64,000 bases of DNA from Streptomyces sp. CB02959 (GCF_002803155.1 NZ_NNBP01000029.1:5891-69890); one strand, 5' to 3'. Positions 16,919 to 25,520 are shown, counted from the stretch's first letter. The notes: generated by a model from the letters alone, not told the origin. Numbers and translations: made by a program.

Positions 16919-17341
16919 ATGCCTGCCCTCGGCTCCGCGCCGCTCCGCCTCGCCCGCCCGTCCCGCGACCTGGCCGCCGCCGGCCGTTTCTGGCGGGACG
17001 GGCTGGGCCTGCGCGAACTCCACCGCCACACCTCGGAGGCGGGCGAGCACTCCCTCCTGATGCTGGGGTGGCCGGACGCCACCTGGCACCTGGAACTGAC
17101 CCACGACCCGTCGGGCGCGCTCCGCCCGACCCCCACACCGGACGACCTCCTCGTCGTCTATCTGGGCGAACCGGTCCCCGCCGACCTCGTCGCCGGGCTG
17201 GAGCGCTGCGGCGGCTCCCGCGTCCCGGCCCACAACCCCTACTGGGACGAGTGGGGCGTCACCATCGAGGACCCCGACGGCTACCGACTGGTCCTCTGCA
17301 CCCGCGACTGGAACAACGCGCGGGCCCTGGGGAGTTCCTGA
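16919..17341 (+). CDS. VOC (glyoxalase/bleomycin-resistance fold) protein
   Basis: A 140-residue protein of the vicinal-oxygen-chelate fold. The two babbab modules are visible: 'LRLARPSRDLAAAGRFWRDGLGL' opens the first, and 'NPYWDEWGVTIEDPDGYRLVL' closes the second, with the 'EDPDGYR' signature and Glu metal-ligand position. Members include dioxygenases, lyases and binding proteins for resistance, so the reaction cannot be assigned. The ATG at 16919 has GAAGG upstream. It sits 149 bp before an ECF41 sigma gene on the same strand and might be its regulatory partner. Confidence 0.85.
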   Translation: MPALGSAPLRLARPSRDLAAAGRFWRDGLGLRELHRHTSEAGEHSLLMLGWPDATWHLELTHDPSGALRPTPTPDDLLVVYLGEPVPADLVAGLERCGGSRVPAHNPYWDEWGVTIEDPDGYRLVLCTRDWNNARALGSS

Positions 17342-17490
17342 ACTCCCGCGTCCGGTAGCTGTGTTGGCGGGATCGGGGCCGGAGCCGAACGCGCCGCAGC
17401 CGGGGAACACCTCCGGCCGGCCGCCCCCCCCAGGGCCACGGCCCGTCCCACCGGACGAGACGAAGGCAACACCTCCGGAACGCCCCACCG

Positions 17491-18429
17491 GTGCCGTTTC
17501 CGCTGGACAACGCGGTACGCGCCCGCTGGGATGGGGCGGTGCTGACCGATCCCGCCACCGAGGTCTTCGAGGCCCACCGTCCGCTGCTCCACGGCGTCGC
17601 CTACCGCATGCTGGGCCGGGCGGCCGACGCCGAGGACGTGGTCCAGGACGCCTGGCTGCGCTGGTCGGCCGCCGACCTGGCGGAGGTCCGCGAACCGCGC
17701 GCCTACCTCGTCCGGATCACCACCCGGCTGGCCATCGACCGGCTCCGGCAGGTCCAGTCGCGCCGCGAGTCCTACGTCGGGCCCTGGCTGCCGGAACCGC
17801 TCGCCACCGACGTCCTGGCACCCGGTGGGCCGGCCCCGGACACCGCCGAGCGGACGGTGTTCGCGGAGACCGTCACCCTCGCCGTCCTCGTCGTCATGGA
17901 GGCGCTGTCCCCGTTGGAGCGCGCGGTGTTCGTGCTGCGCGAGGCGTTCGGCTACCCGTACGCGGAGATCGCCGCCGGGCTGGAGCGCAGCGAGGCCGCG
18001 GTGCGCCAACTGGCGGGCCGGGCCCGGCGCCACGTGGAGGAGCGCCGACCCCGGTTCGACGTCGACCCGGAGCGGCAGCGCGAGTTGACCGAGCGCTTCC
18101 TGTCGGCCGCCGCCGGGGGCGACCTGGACGGGCTGCTGAACCTCCTCGCGGCGGACGCCCGGCTGGTCGGGGACAGCGGCGGCAAGGCCAAGGCCCCGCT
18201 GCGGATCATCGAGTCCGCCGACAAGGTCGCCCGGTTCCTCATCGGCGTCGTCCGGACCGTCCCGGCCGACACGGAGCTCCGCTTCACCGAACTCAACGGC
18301 GGTATCGGGCTGCTGGTCGTCACGGGCGGCACCCCGGACTCGGTCTTCCAACTCGGTATCCGGGAGGGCCGGATCCAGACGGTCTACATCGTCCGCAACC
18401 CCGACAAGCTGGTGTCCCTGGTCCCGTAG
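17491..18429 (+). CDS. ECF41-type RNA polymerase sigma factor with SnoaL-like tail
   Basis: A 312-residue extracytoplasmic-function sigma factor. Sigma region 2 is 'FEAHRPLLHGVAYRMLG...DAEDVVQDAWLRW' and region 4 'LSPLERAVFVLREAFGYPYAEIA'. Between them 'WLPEPL' matches the WLPEP motif of group ECF41. The C-terminal 100 residues form a SnoaL-like extension that contains 'DSGGK', matching the DGGGR-type motif. In this group the fused extension replaces a separate anti-sigma factor. The GTG at 17491 is annotated; the GTG at 17539 gives the more usual start (LTDPATEVFEAHRP). ECF41 genes usually neighbour a decarboxylase/oxidoreductase/epimerase target, which is not obvious here. Confidence 0.9.
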   Translation: MPFPLDNAVRARWDGAVLTDPATEVFEAHRPLLHGVAYRMLGRAADAEDVVQDAWLRWSAADLAEVREPRAYLVRITTRLAIDRLRQVQSRRESYVGPWLPEPLATDVLAPGGPAPDTAERTVFAETVTLAVLVVMEALSPLERAVFVLREAFGYPYAEIAAGLERSEAAVRQLAGRARRHVEERRPRFDVDPERQRELTERFLSAAAGGDLDGLLNLLAADARLVGDSGGKAKAPLRIIESADKVARFLIGVVRTVPADTELRFTELNGGIGLLVVTGGTPDSVFQLGIREGRIQTVYIVRNPDKLVSLVP

Positions 18430-18444
18430 GGCCTGCCCGTCGGG

Positions 18445-19119
18445 TCAGCCGCGGACCGGCCCGAGCCGGACCGCGGCCCGCAGGCCGCTCCGCGGGCTCG
18501 CCAGCACCGGCACCGCCGAGCCGGTGCCGGACAGCCCGCCGTCCGGGAACCGTTCCGCGGCGGGCGCCATCGACGCCTGCGCCAGAACCAGGGCGTCGGC
18601 CCCGCCGGCGTCCCGCTCCCGCCGCACCGCGTCGGTGACCGCCGCCAGACTGCCCTCCTGGTCACCGGCCGCGAACCGCTCCCAGGCGTCCGGAACGAGC
18701 ACGGTGCGCACCCGAGCGGTACGCCCGGCCCGGCGGGCCTCTTCGGCGATCAGCTCCGTGGTGGGCGCCAGGGTGCTCTCCACCGTGGCGAGGACCGTGA
18801 TCCGGGGACCGGCGGCGACAGCCTCCGCGGCCATCGGCCGGTCCACCCGCAGCACCGGCACGCCCAGCGCCGGCCCGGCCGCCTCGGCCACCGTGCCCAG
18901 CGTCGAGCAGGTGCACAGCACCGCCCGCGCCCCGGCGCGCACCAGCTCGCCGAGCGCCCCGGCGACCTCCTCCGCGATCCCGTCGGGCCCGGCCTCCCGC
19001 GCCGCGGCCAGGAGTTCCGGCCGTACCAGATGCCGCAGCGGCAGTCCGGGGGCCTCGGCGTCGCGGAGCGCGTCGAAGACGGGGACGTGGACCGGCGAAG
19101 TGTGCAACAGAGCAAGCAT
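18445..19119 (-). CDS. Asp/Glu/hydantoin racemase-like protein
   Basis: A 224-residue protein of the aspartate/glutamate racemase superfamily. It has the paired cysteine-type motifs: 'ARAVLCTCSTLGTVAEAAG' carries the first catalytic Cys, and the second half-site near 'ADALVLAQASMAPAAE' has Gln-Ala-Ser where a Cys is often found. The protein may therefore be a one-cysteine decarboxylase/isomerase relative rather than a true racemase. The ATG at 19119 gives the usual N-terminus (LALLHTSPVHVPVFDAL). It converges with the sigma gene, 15 bp apart. Substrate unknown. Confidence 0.75.
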   Translation of the reverse strand: MLALLHTSPVHVPVFDALRDAEAPGLPLRHLVRPELLAAAREAGPDGIAEEVAGALGELVRAGARAVLCTCSTLGTVAEAAGPALGVPVLRVDRPMAAEAVAAGPRITVLATVESTLAPTTELIAEEARRAGRTARVRTVLVPDAWERFAAGDQEGSLAAVTDAVRRERDAGGADALVLAQASMAPAAERFPDGGLSGTGSAVPVLASPRSGLRAAVRLGPVRG

Positions 19120-19203
19120 GACCGGGAGGCTAACGGTCGCCCCACGGACGGCGGTGGCCGGGTGACGCCGCGGGCGGCGGGCGAAACGGGTGCGGGATTG
19201 GTC

Positions 19204-19232
19204 TTGACCAAGGGTGGGGGTGGTCATATCGT
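19204..19232 (+). promoter_or_regulatory. Probable promoter of the GntR gene
   Basis: TTGACC (19204-19209) and TATCGT (19227-19232) are separated by 17 bp and lie about 75 bp before the GTG of the GntR regulator, in a locally AT-rich stretch. This fits a vegetative actinomycete promoter. Confidence 0.4.
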
Positions 19233-19305
19233 CGGGATACTGCAACAACCTTTAATAAAGAAGCGCTCATTACGAGGGCCCGCCCGGGGCCCGCGGCTTT
19301 GGGGG

Positions 19306-20052
19306 GTGGGGACCACGCAGCTCGAAACGGCTCCGGAGCCCAAGTACTGGCATCTCAGGACCGTGCTCAGTGACGCGCTGGACACCGAGTTCGCGGTCGG
19401 CGAGATCCTGCCCAACGAGCGGGATCTGGCGGCGCGGTTCGGCGTCGCCCGGGCCACGCTCCGGCAGGCGCTCGAACAGCTCGAACTGGAGGGCAGGCTC
19501 CAGCGCCGCCGCGGTGTCGGCACCACCGTCGCCCCGCCGCGGGTCGGCGTCGCCGTCGACCCCACGTGCCACACCTGGCCCGGCGCCGCCGGCGACGACT
19601 GGCAGCCGGTCGCCGCCAACCGGACCGACACGGTCCCCGTCGCGGTGGCCCGCCTGCTGGAGTCCGCCCCCGACGAGACGGTCCACATCGTGCGCCGCAG
19701 CCGGGTCTCGGCGGGCCAGCCGGTCGCCGCCGAACTCCTCTACGTCCGGGCCGGCACGGTCCCCGACGACGTCGACGAGGACACCGCCGACCCGGCCGTC
19801 CGCGCCCGGGCGGTGCTCCGCGCCCTCCAGGCGCTCGACCTGGACGGCCAGGACCGCACCGTCGAGTTGGGTTCGGCCCGCGCCGAGGACGCCCGGCAAC
19901 TGGACCGGCTGCCCGGCTCGCCCGTGCTCGTCGTCACCACCCGCTACGTCTCCCAGGGCCGGGCCGCGGCCGTCGCGGTCTCCACCTACCGCGCCGACAC
20001 CTGCCGGCTCACCTTCGGGGAGCAGCCGGCGGAGCCCGTGCTCGCCGGCTGA
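19306..20052 (+). CDS. GntR/HutC-family transcriptional regulator
   Basis: A 248-residue regulator. The winged helix-turn-helix is near residues 10-75 (KYWHLRTVLSDALDTEFAVG, NERDLAARFGVARATLRQALEQLELEGRLQRRRGVGT), and the rest is a UTRA-type ligand domain (DETVHIVRRSRVSAGQPVAAELLYV). The GTG at 19306 is chosen because it lies in a G-rich ribosome-site context just before the conserved region. Sugar or amino-sugar derivatives are usual effectors. It converges with a ROK regulator, sharing a terminator, so the two are not one operon. Confidence 0.87.
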   Translation: MGTTQLETAPEPKYWHLRTVLSDALDTEFAVGEILPNERDLAARFGVARATLRQALEQLELEGRLQRRRGVGTTVAPPRVGVAVDPTCHTWPGAAGDDWQPVAANRTDTVPVAVARLLESAPDETVHIVRRSRVSAGQPVAAELLYVRAGTVPDDVDEDTADPAVRARAVLRALQALDLDGQDRTVELGSARAEDARQLDRLPGSPVLVVTTRYVSQGRAAAVAVSTYRADTCRLTFGEQPAEPVLAG

Positions 20053-20065
20053 CGGACGGGCCATC

Positions 20066-20110
20066 GCGAACGGGCCCGCACCGGGGCGCTCCCGGTGCGG
20101 GCCCGTTCGC
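20066..20110. terminator. Bidirectional terminator between GntR and ROK genes
   Basis: A perfect 20-bp stem (GCGAACGGGCCCGCACCGGG with its inverse) with a 5-base loop lies between two convergent genes, 13 bp after one stop and 30 bp beyond the other. Confidence 0.9.
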
Positions 20111-20140
20111 CGTCGGGACACCCGGCGCGGGGCGTGCGGT

Positions 20141-21298
20141 TCACCGCCGCCCCGTCACCGTCCCCTCCACCGCGAAGAGTTCGCCCTCCACGTGGTCCAG
20201 GGCCAGCCGCAGCGCGCCGGTGGTGATCGCGGCCGGGCCCAGCTGCGACAGCACGACCTCCGGCGGCCGCAGGCAGTACCGCGCCAGCTCCCGGCGCAGC
20301 GGCGGGAGAACCCCCGCCAGGCCCGACGCCCAGCCGCCGACCACCACCAGCTCCGGATCGAGGGCCAGCACCAGCGCGGCCACGTCGTGCACCAGCCGCC
20401 GGATGAAGCGGTCCATCGCCTCCCGCGCCTGCGCGTCCCCGCCCCGGGCCGCCGCGAACACCGCCGCCACCTGCGCCTCGTCCAGTGGGTGCAGCGGCTC
20501 CCCGGTCGTCGACAGGAGCGTCTCCGGCGTCGCCTCCCGGCCCAGCAGGTGCAGGGCGCCGATCTCCCCGGCCGCGCCCCCGAATCCGCGGTGCAGCCGC
20601 CCGCCGATCAGCGATCCGGCCCCCGGGCTCAGCCCCGCCAGCACGAACACCACATCGTCGGTGCCGGTCGCCGCGCCCTGCCAGTGCTCGGCCACCGCCG
20701 CCGCGTTGGCGTCGTTCTCCACCAGCACCGGGCAGCGGAACGACCGTCGCAGCCGCTTTTCGAGCGGCAGTCCGGTCCAGCCGGGCAGTGCGGTGCTCAG
20801 CCGTACGGTGCCGTCCGCCTCCATGATGCCGGGACCGGCCGCCCCGACCGCGCGCAGCGAACTGCGAGCCACGCCCGCCCGGCGCAACAGGTCGGCGACC
20901 AGGGCCCGGACCCGCTCCAGTCGTTCGTCGGCCGGCGCGGTCTCCGCCACGGCGCGCTGCGCCGAGTCCAGCACCCGCCCGCTGAGGTCGGACAGCAGTG
21001 CCGCGACCCGGTGCGGCCCGATCTCGATGCCCAGCAGGTGCCCGGCCTCGGTACGGAAGCGGAAGCGGCGGGCGGGCCGCCCCTGGCGCCGGGTCTCGCC
21101 CTCCTCGGCGGGAGCCTCGGCCACCAGCCCGGTCTCGACGAGCCCCTCGATCACGCCCTCGACGGTCGGCCGGGACAGGCCGGTCACCTGGACGAGATCG
21201 GTGAGCGTGGGGGAGTCCGCGGCGCGCAGCGCGTGCAGCACCACCGTGGAGTTGATCCGTCGCAGCAGGGAGGGGTCCCCGCCGGTGAGCCGACCCAA
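20141..21298 (-). CDS. ROK-family transcriptional repressor
   Basis: A 385-residue regulator with an N-terminal winged helix (STVVLHALRAADSPTLTDLVQVTGLSRPTVEGVIEGL) and a C-terminal ROK sugar-kinase-like fold (GIEIGPHRVAALLSDLSG, GPGIMEADGTVRLS, VENDANAAAVAEHW, GGAAGEIGALHLL, VVVGGWASGL). The CxCGxxGC zinc site and the usual GEIGH histidine of active ROK kinases are absent, so it probably senses a sugar without phosphorylating it. The TTG at 21298 has GAGGAGA upstream. Targets are unknown; no sugar operon is adjacent. Confidence 0.88.
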   Translation of the reverse strand: MGRLTGGDPSLLRRINSTVVLHALRAADSPTLTDLVQVTGLSRPTVEGVIEGLVETGLVAEAPAEEGETRRQGRPARRFRFRTEAGHLLGIEIGPHRVAALLSDLSGRVLDSAQRAVAETAPADERLERVRALVADLLRRAGVARSSLRAVGAAGPGIMEADGTVRLSTALPGWTGLPLEKRLRRSFRCPVLVENDANAAAVAEHWQGAATGTDDVVFVLAGLSPGAGSLIGGRLHRGFGGAAGEIGALHLLGREATPETLLSTTGEPLHPLDEAQVAAVFAAARGGDAQAREAMDRFIRRLVHDVAALVLALDPELVVVGGWASGLAGVLPPLRRELARYCLRPPEVVLSQLGPAAITTGALRLALDHVEGELFAVEGTVTGRR

Positions 21299-21458
21299 CG
21301 TCCGTCTCCTCGCCTCGCCTGTCTGGCGGATCGTAGCCGGTCAGCGGGTGTGCGGCGAGTCCCGAGGACCCTGTGGACGGTGGCCCCGGGCGGCCTCGCG
21401 GCGGTGCTGCGGACCGCGCGGACGGCCAATTGTCAGACCCCGGCGGTTTACTGACGGT

Positions 21459-22034
21459 ATGACGCCCGAACCGAGCCACCGCAGCCCGCGGACCCCGCCG
21501 ACGCCCCCGACACCCCTGACGCCCTGGACGATCCGGACGCCTCCGGCCACGCCCGCGCCGCCCGCGCCGCAGGGGCCCGCGCCGCCCGGCGGACCGCCCG
21601 CCGCGCTCGCCGTGCTCGACGCCTTACGCGCCCGCCCCTTCCCGGAGCGGAGCGAGCAGACCGCGGCGGGCACCAGCGGGCCGGGCTTCCACGTGGCGCC
21701 GCTGTGGGCGGGCGGCCCGCTCTGGGACGCGGATCCGGCGGACGCCGCGGCGGCCCGCGAACAGTGCGTGGACGAACTCGCCGCGCTGGTCGCGGTGGCG
21801 TCCTTACGGTGGGGCGAGCCCGTCGTCCACGACCTGGCGGACGCGCTGGACCGGAGTGCACGGGGGCTGCCGGTCGCACCGCCGCTGGACCTGCTCTGCG
21901 GGCTGGTGCCGCGGGTGTACGCCTGGTCGGCCGGCGGCCGTTGGATCGCGGTCGGCGCCGGGCCGCTGGACCCCGGGCAGCCGTGCCAGGTGCTGGCGGC
22001 CATAGCGCAGGGCCCGCCGCCGGGGGCCGGATAG
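21459..22034 (+). CDS. Hypothetical protein with proline-rich N-terminus and two TTA codons
   Basis: A 191-residue protein that I do not recognise. Residues 1-50 are dominated by Pro, Thr and Ala and look disordered. Residues about 50-185 are folded-looking, with acidic helices (CVDELAALVAVASLRWGEPV) and 'GGRWIAVGAGPLDPGQPCQVLAAIA'. There are two TTA codons, at 21624-21626 and 21804-21806, so expression should depend on the bldA leucyl-tRNA and thus on development. It diverges from the ROK regulator and converges with mug. No signal peptide or membrane segment. Confidence 0.7.
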   Translation: MTPEPSHRSPRTPPTPPTPLTPWTIRTPPATPAPPAPQGPAPPGGPPAALAVLDALRARPFPERSEQTAAGTSGPGFHVAPLWAGGPLWDADPADAAAAREQCVDELAALVAVASLRWGEPVVHDLADALDRSARGLPVAPPLDLLCGLVPRVYAWSAGGRWIAVGAGPLDPGQPCQVLAAIAQGPPPGAG

Positions 22035-22108
22035 CCGTGCCGTCGCCGACGGGCCGCCTTTGGGCTCGGGCGCGTCGCCGTCCGCCGGGCCGTTCCGTCC
22101 GCCGTCCG

Positions 22109-22657
22109 TCAGGACTCGGCGAACGCCGCGGTGCGCAGCCGCCCGTACTCCTCCGCCATGGTCGCAAGCGTCCAATGGGCGTTCAGGCCACTGGGGTTGG
22201 GCAGCGCCCAGATGCGGGTGGTGCCCAGGGTGCGTTCCTGCGGGCCGATCACGGCGTGCTTGTCGTCGAAGGCGACGCGGTACGCGGTGACGCCCGCGAC
22301 GGCCAGCCAGTGGGGCCGCAGCCGGGCCACCTTCTCGGCCAGCAGCCGGCCGCCCTCGCGGTACTCCTGTGCGGTGAGCTCGTCGGCCCGGGCGGTCGGT
22401 CGGGCCACGACGTTGGTGATGCCCAGCCCGTGGTCGAGCAGTGCGCTCTGCTCGGCGGGGCGGAACTGCCGGGGGGTGAAGCCGGCGGCGTGCAGGACGG
22501 GCCAGAAGCGGTTGCCGGGCCGGGCGAAGTGGTGCCCGGTGGCCGCCGTCATCAGTCCGGGGTTGATGCCGCAGAACAGCACCCGCAGCCCGCCCGCGAC
22601 CACGTCCGGGACGACGCGGTCACGGGCGGCCTCCAGTTCCTCAGGTGTGAGGCGCAC
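22109..22657 (-). CDS. mug: G/U mismatch-specific uracil-DNA glycosylase
   Basis: Removes uracil or thymine mispaired with guanine in base-excision repair. The 182-residue protein has the family motifs 'VLFCGINPGLMTAATGHHFARPGNRFW' near residue 26, which includes the catalytic Asn in GINPG, and 'ALPNPSGLNAH' near residue 150, the strand-intercalating motif. Length and motif spacing match the MUG/TDG family. The start lies 12 bp after the purB stop on the same strand, so it is very likely co-transcribed with purB. Confidence 0.93.
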   Translation of the reverse strand: MRLTPEELEAARDRVVPDVVAGGLRVLFCGINPGLMTAATGHHFARPGNRFWPVLHAAGFTPRQFRPAEQSALLDHGLGITNVVARPTARADELTAQEYREGGRLLAEKVARLRPHWLAVAGVTAYRVAFDDKHAVIGPQERTLGTTRIWALPNPSGLNAHWTLATMAEEYGRLRTAAFAES

Positions 22658-22669
22658 GTCAGCCCCGGG

Positions 22670-24112
22670 TCAGAGGATCGCGCCGGGGGTGTAGGCGGCG
22701 GCCTCGGGGTGCTGCTTCGCGATCTCCTCGATCCGGGCGACCACCGCCGCCACCTGGTCGCCGGCCGCGCCGGTGAAGGACAGCTTGTCCGCCATCAGGG
22801 CCTCCAGCTGGGCCTTGTCCAGCGGGATGCGGTGGTCGGCGGCCAGCTTGTCCAGCAGCTCGTTGCGCTCCGCGCCCTGCTCGCGCATGGCCAGTGCCGA
22901 GGCGACCGCGTTCTCCTTGATCGCCTCGTGCGCCTCCTCGCGGCCCACCCCGGCCCGCACCGCGCCCATCAGCACCTTGGTGGTGGCGAGGAAGGGCAGG
23001 TAGCGGTCGAGCTCGCGGGCGACCACGGCGGGGAAGGCGCCGAACTCGTCGAGCACCGTCAGGAAGGTCTCCAGCAGGCCGTCCAGCGCGAAGAACGCGT
23101 CCGGCAGCGCGACCCGGCGGACCACCGAGCACGAGACGTCGCCCTCGTTCCACTGGTCGCCGGCCAGCTCGCCGGTCATCGAGGCGTAGCCGCGCAGGAT
23201 CACCATCAGGCCGTTGACGCGCTCGCAGGAGCGGGTGTTCATCTTGTGCGGCATCGCCGACGAGCCGACCTGGCCGGGCTTGAAGCCCTCGGTGACCAGC
23301 TCGTGCCCGGCCATCAGCCGGATCGTCTTGGCCAGCGACGAGGGCGCGGCGGCCAGCTGCACCAGCGCGGTCACGACCTCGTAGTCCAGCGACCGCGGGT
23401 AGACCTGGCCGACGGAGGTGAACGCCTGGCCGAAGCCGAGGTGGGCGGCGATCCGCTGCTCCAGCTCGGCGAGCTTCCCGGCGTCCCCGCCGAGCAGGTC
23501 GAGCATGTCCTGCGCGGTGCCGACCGGGCCCTTGATGCCGCGCAGCGGGTAGCGGGCGAGCAGTTCCTCGGCCCGTGCGTGGGCGACGAGCAGTTCGTCG
23601 GCGGCGGTCGCGAAGCGCTTGCCGAGGGTGGTGGCCTGCGCGGCGACGTTGTGCGAGCGGCCGGCCATGACCAGCTCGGAGTGCTGGGCGGCCAGCGAGC
23701 CCAGGCGGGCCAGTACGGCGACCGCGCGGTCCCGCACCAGTTCCAGCGACAGGCGCACCTGCAGCTGCTCGACGTTCTCGGTCAGATCGCGGGAGGTCAT
23801 GCCCTTGTGGATCTGCTCGTGCCCGGCGAGGGCGTTGAACTCCTCGATCCGGGCCTTGACGTCGTGCCGGGTGACCTTCTCCCGCTCGGCGATCGAGGCC
23901 AGGTCGACGGTGTCCAGCACTCGCTCGTAGTCGGCCAGTGCCTGCTCGGGGACGGCCACGCCCAGGTCCTTCTGGGCGCGCAGCACGGCCAGCCACAGCT
24001 TCCGCTCCAGCTTGACCTTGTACTCGGGGGACCACAGCACGGCCAGCTCCGCGGAGGCGTAGCGGCCGGCCAGGACATTGGGGATGCGAGGCTTCGCAGA
24101 CACAGCAGTCAC
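22670..24112 (-). CDS. purB: Adenylosuccinate lyase
   Basis: Catalyses two fumarate-releasing steps in purine synthesis: SAICAR to AICAR, and adenylosuccinate to AMP. The 480-residue protein carries the fumarase/aspartase signature 'GSSAMPHKMN' near residue 290, the 'GMTSRDLTENVEQLQ' and 'MAGRSHNVAAQATT' active-site segments, and the typical C-terminal helices. It begins with 'KPRIPNVLAGRYASAEL', as in other actinomycete PurB proteins. It is followed 12 bp later by mug. Confidence 0.96.
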   Translation of the reverse strand: MTAVSAKPRIPNVLAGRYASAELAVLWSPEYKVKLERKLWLAVLRAQKDLGVAVPEQALADYERVLDTVDLASIAEREKVTRHDVKARIEEFNALAGHEQIHKGMTSRDLTENVEQLQVRLSLELVRDRAVAVLARLGSLAAQHSELVMAGRSHNVAAQATTLGKRFATAADELLVAHARAEELLARYPLRGIKGPVGTAQDMLDLLGGDAGKLAELEQRIAAHLGFGQAFTSVGQVYPRSLDYEVVTALVQLAAAPSSLAKTIRLMAGHELVTEGFKPGQVGSSAMPHKMNTRSCERVNGLMVILRGYASMTGELAGDQWNEGDVSCSVVRRVALPDAFFALDGLLETFLTVLDEFGAFPAVVARELDRYLPFLATTKVLMGAVRAGVGREEAHEAIKENAVASALAMREQGAERNELLDKLAADHRIPLDKAQLEALMADKLSFTGAAGDQVAAVVARIEEIAKQHPEAAAYTPGAIL

Positions 24113-24229
24113 GTGGCCAGAGTCTACTGGCGGTTTGCGCAGGCCAGCGCCTCGGTCCCGGCTGTGCTTTCCTACAGTCGCCGCGGCCGGTGCGGGGGCG
24201 TGCCGCCGGGCGCGCTCCGGCCCGCGCCG

Positions 24230-24385
24230 TCAGTCCTCGTCGTCCTCCGCCCGGCGCTCGCCCTCCGCCTGGGACGGCTGGGTGCGCATCGTCTGGGGGT
24301 GCCGCGGCTCGGCCGGGTCCATGTCCTCTTCCAGCCGCTCGCCCTCGGCCTGCGACGGAGTCGTGTACTCGTCGTACTGGCTCAT
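24230..24385 (-). CDS. Small acidic protein with a repeated PSQAEGER motif
   Basis: A 51-residue protein. The octapeptide PSQAEGER occurs twice, at residues about 10-17 and 37-44, each followed by an acidic patch. The C-terminus is strongly acidic (EDDED). The ATG at 24385 has a very good GGAGG five bases upstream, which supports a real gene. It lies 117 bp upstream of purB on the same strand. No family was recognised. Low-complexity, charged and probably disordered. Confidence 0.7.
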   Translation of the reverse strand: MSQYDEYTTPSQAEGERLEEDMDPAEPRHPQTMRTQPSQAEGERRAEDDED

Positions 24386-24485
24386 GGCCGCCTCCGCACG
24401 ATCGGAACGTATGTCGACAAATCGAGCGTAACGCCGGGGCTGGCACCGTCACACCAGCGGCACGAACGGCGGCTCCCATCACCGG

Positions 24486-24587
24486 ATGAAGCCGTGGGAG
24501 GTGATCCTCGTGCTCATCGTCTTCGCCGGCTTCTTCGGTTACCTCGGCCACCTCGGCATCAAGAAGGTGCGCAGGCTCTTCGGGTAG
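24486..24587 (+). CDS. 33-residue single-span membrane protein
   Basis: A very short gene encoding MKPWEV, then a hydrophobic span (ILVLIVFAGFFGYLG), then a basic tail (IKKVRRLFG). This is a classic small membrane protein with the basic side predicted inside the cell. Codon bias is good throughout and it fits between the small acidic gene and the SGNH hydrolase gene without overlap. The ribosome site before the ATG at 24486 is weak, so the start or the gene itself is uncertain. Function unknown. Confidence 0.55.
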   Translation: MKPWEVILVLIVFAGFFGYLGHLGIKKVRRLFG

Positions 24588-24644
24588 GACGCCCGACGGC
24601 CCGAGCCGCCCGGCGCGGGGGGCGCGGCCGGGTCGGGGCGAGGA

Positions 24645-25520
24645 TCAGGCCCCCACCGCCCGCCAGTCGGTCACCGGACCGGGGTCGGCGTGGTCCACGG
24701 GGCTTATCCAGAAGCCCTTGCCCAGGTCGGCGCTGAACTGCGCGCCCGTCCGGCCGTCCCCCGTGGAGCGTCCGGTGAGCCGGCGGCCGATCCACGGCAC
24801 CAGGTGTTCGCGGGCGAACCGCAGGTCGGCGGTGCGCCGGTCGGCCCAGCGGGGCGGGACCGCGGGCGGCAGCGGTGCGTCCCAGTCCGCGGCGGCGGGC
24901 AGTCCCAGGGTCTGCCAGACCGCCTCGGCGACCCGGCGGTGCCCCTCGGCGTTCAGGTGCAGCCGGTCCTCGGCCCACATCCGCGGATCGGCCAGCGCCT
25001 CGGAGGCGTAGAGGTCCACGACCAACGCGCCGTGCCGGGCGGCCAGTTCGTCGATGTGCGCGAAGAGCTGTTCCATCCGCGCCCGGAACCGCTCCAGCAC
25101 CGGCCCGCGGCGGCCCGGGCTGCGCATCAGCACCAGCTGTCCGCCGCCGCGCGCCAGCAGTTCCGCGCAGTCCGTGAGGCGTGCGCACACCCGCGTCACG
25201 TCGCACTTGGGGCGCAGTACGTCGTTGAGCCCGCCGACCAGCGTCACCAGGTCGGCGCCCATCGAGGCGGCCGGGCCGCACTGCTCGTCGGCGATCTGGT
25301 CGATGAGCTTGCCGCGCACGGCGAGGTTGGCGTAGCGGAAGCCGGGCGGGCCCGCCGCGGTGGCGGGCTCCCCGGCCGGCTGCGGCGCGAGGGTCGCGAG
25401 CCGGGCCGCGAGCAGGTCCGCCCAGCCCCGGTAGGAGCCGTCCGGGAGGCCGTCCGACATGCCTTCGGTGAAGCTGTCGCCGACCGCGACGAAACTGTTG
25501 TATCGCACATTGGTCTCCAT
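24645..25520 (-). CDS. SGNH/GDSL hydrolase
   Basis: A 291-residue esterase/lipase-type hydrolase of the GDSL family. The four blocks are present: 'AVGDSFTEGM' with the nucleophile Ser, 'NLAVRGKL' with the Gly, 'LVGGLNDVL' with the Asn, and 'DRLHLNAEGHRRVAE' with the Asp-His pair. No signal peptide is seen, so it probably acts in the cytoplasm. The substrate is not predictable. It is divergent from the TetR gene, and the two share an 89-bp promoter region. Confidence 0.9.
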   Translation of the reverse strand: METNVRYNSFVAVGDSFTEGMSDGLPDGSYRGWADLLAARLATLAPQPAGEPATAAGPPGFRYANLAVRGKLIDQIADEQCGPAASMGADLVTLVGGLNDVLRPKCDVTRVCARLTDCAELLARGGGQLVLMRSPGRRGPVLERFRARMEQLFAHIDELAARHGALVVDLYASEALADPRMWAEDRLHLNAEGHRRVAEAVWQTLGLPAAADWDAPLPPAVPPRWADRRTADLRFAREHLVPWIGRRLTGRSTGDGRTGAQFSADLGKGFWISPVDHADPGPVTDWRAVGA

